6,524 nt of DNA, taken from assembly GCA_919902965.1 (NCBI GenBank), contig CAKKSJ010000103.1, positions 1-6,524 of the forward strand, given 5' to 3'. The stretch is from Burkholderiales bacterium. GTDB lineage: Bacteria; Pseudomonadota; Gammaproteobacteria; Burkholderiales; SG8-39. Below, piece by piece: positions 5,737-6,524 of the stretch. Positions within the stretch are counted from its first letter, which is position 1. Every line of letters begins with the position of its first letter. The position numbers were made by a program, and so were the translations under genes. The notes beneath the pieces were generated by a model. That model worked only from the letters and a program-made list of their open reading frames with translations. It had not been told where the DNA came from and did no database searches.

Positions 5737-6524
5737 ATGAATCGATTGAAAACATTCGCAGCCTTGCTATTGATTTTGGCCTGCGGCAGCGCCTGGGCTC
5801 AAGCCTATCCGAACAAAACGGTCAGGATCATCGTGCCGTTTGCGCCGGGCGGTGCGACCGATATAGTCACCCGCCTGGTGGCGCAGAAGCTGACCGAGGC
5901 CTGGGGCCAGTCGGTGATCGTCGAGAACCGCGCCGGTGCCGGGGGTAACATCGGTGGCGAAGCGGCGGCCCACTCCCCGCCCGACGGCTATACGCTGTTC
6001 ATGACCTCGGGTTCCATCGTCACTGCGAACCAGCATATCTACAAGAAAATGGCTTTCGACCCGGCCAAGGACCTGCTGCCCATCACCAACGTGGCCAGCG
6101 GACCCCAGGTCATCGTGGTGAACCCGAGTTTCCCGGCGAAGACCTTGAAGGAATTCATCGCTGCGGCCCGCGCCAAGCCGGGCGCGCTCAATTTCGGCCA
6201 TGCCGGCATCGGCACCCAGACCCATCTGGCTGCGGAGAACTTCCTGTTCGCGGCGAACCTCAATGTCATCAGCATCCCGTACAAGGGAGAGGGCCCCGCG
6301 ATGACCGACCTGGTTGCGAATCAGATCAACATGGCGACAGTCAACATGCCCGGCGCGATCGGTTTCATCAACCAGGGCAAGCTGCGCGCGCTTGCCGTCA
6401 CCGGCAAAGAGCGCTCGCCGCAACTGCCCGATGTCCCTGCCGCGGCTGAAACGCTGCCGGGATTCGAGAACATCGGCTGGTTCGGACTGATGGCGCCGGC
6501 GGGCACGCCGAAAGAGGTCCTCGA
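5737..6524 (+). CDS. TctC/Bug-family periplasmic substrate-binding protein (second copy, 3' partial)
   Basis: Periplasmic receptor of the tripartite tricarboxylate transporter family; 262 codons are present, and roughly 60 residues are missing beyond the window edge if it has the usual length. The signal peptide has Arg3 and Lys5, a hydrophobic core at about 7-15, and likely cleavage after AWA (residue 21) before QAYP. The consensus motifs are textbook: PGGATD (37-42) with D42 in the ligand loop, ENRAGAGGNIGG (63-74), PPDGYTL (81-87), IPYKGEGPAMTDL (about 180-192) and LPDVPAAAE. It is clearly a paralogue of the receptor at 3189-4166 rather than a recent duplicate: beyond the family motifs the two share little, and this one is much closer to the family consensus. 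No TctA/TctB partner follows within the window. It may use the nearby tctBA, a distant partner, or act in sensing. Ligand unknown. Confidence 0.93.
   Translation, partial: MNRLKTFAALLLILACGSAWAQAYPNKTVRIIVPFAPGGATDIVTRLVAQKLTEAWGQSVIVENRAGAGGNIGGEAAAHSPPDGYTLFMTSGSIVTANQHIYKKMAFDPAKDLLPITNVASGPQVIVVNPSFPAKTLKEFIAAARAKPGALNFGHAGIGTQTHLAAENFLFAANLNVISIPYKGEGPAMTDLVANQINMATVNMPGAIGFINQGKLRALAVTGKERSPQLPDVPAAAETLPGFENIGWFGLMAPAGTPKEVL

Noticed and set aside
5773..5784. A lipobox-like ILAC in the signal peptide of the second receptor (Cys16).
   Set aside because: Leu at the -2 position is unusual for a lipobox, and a good signal peptidase I site (AWA before QAYP) follows as in other Bug proteins, so a soluble periplasmic protein is more likely.

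Overview
The window comes from a GC-rich proteobacterium. A member of the Burkholderiales is the best guess, because two tricarboxylate-transporter binding proteins of the Bug/TctC family lie a few kilobases apart, and this family is massively expanded in that order. This is inference from gene content; no taxonomic marker is present. All genes are on the + strand.

Layout: (1) 2-946, the end of a D-2-hydroxyacid dehydrogenase gene whose start lies outside the window. (2) 947-1125, a non-coding gap. (3) 1126-4166, a complete tripartite tricarboxylate transporter in the order small membrane subunit (tctB), large membrane subunit (tctA), periplasmic receptor (tctC). (4) 4196-5645, three tightly coupled genes for the iron-sulfur subunit and two cytochrome b-type membrane anchors of a succinate dehydrogenase/fumarate reductase-like complex. 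The two junctions inside this trio are 4-base overlaps, and no flavoprotein subunit gene is in the window. (5) 5646-5736, an intergenic region with a plausible sigma70-type promoter and two inverted repeats. (6) 5737 to the window end, a second TctC/Bug receptor gene cut off at its 3' end.

A reasonable reading is a carboxylate uptake and oxidation locus. The TctC receptor captures an organic acid in the periplasm and TctAB carries it across the inner membrane. A 2-hydroxyacid dehydrogenase and a quinone-linked SDH/FRD-type complex would then process it or a downstream product. The substrate cannot be read from the sequence. tctB through the second anchor gene may be one transcript: the gaps are 16, 73 and 29 bases with no terminator visible. 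The second receptor gene appears to have its own promoter.

Nothing here amounts to a clearly new system. The points most worth a second look are the SDH/FRD-like module without its flavoprotein beside a carboxylate transporter, the dyad-rich promoter before the second receptor gene, and a tiny reading frame linking tctA to tctC by overlapping stop and start codons.
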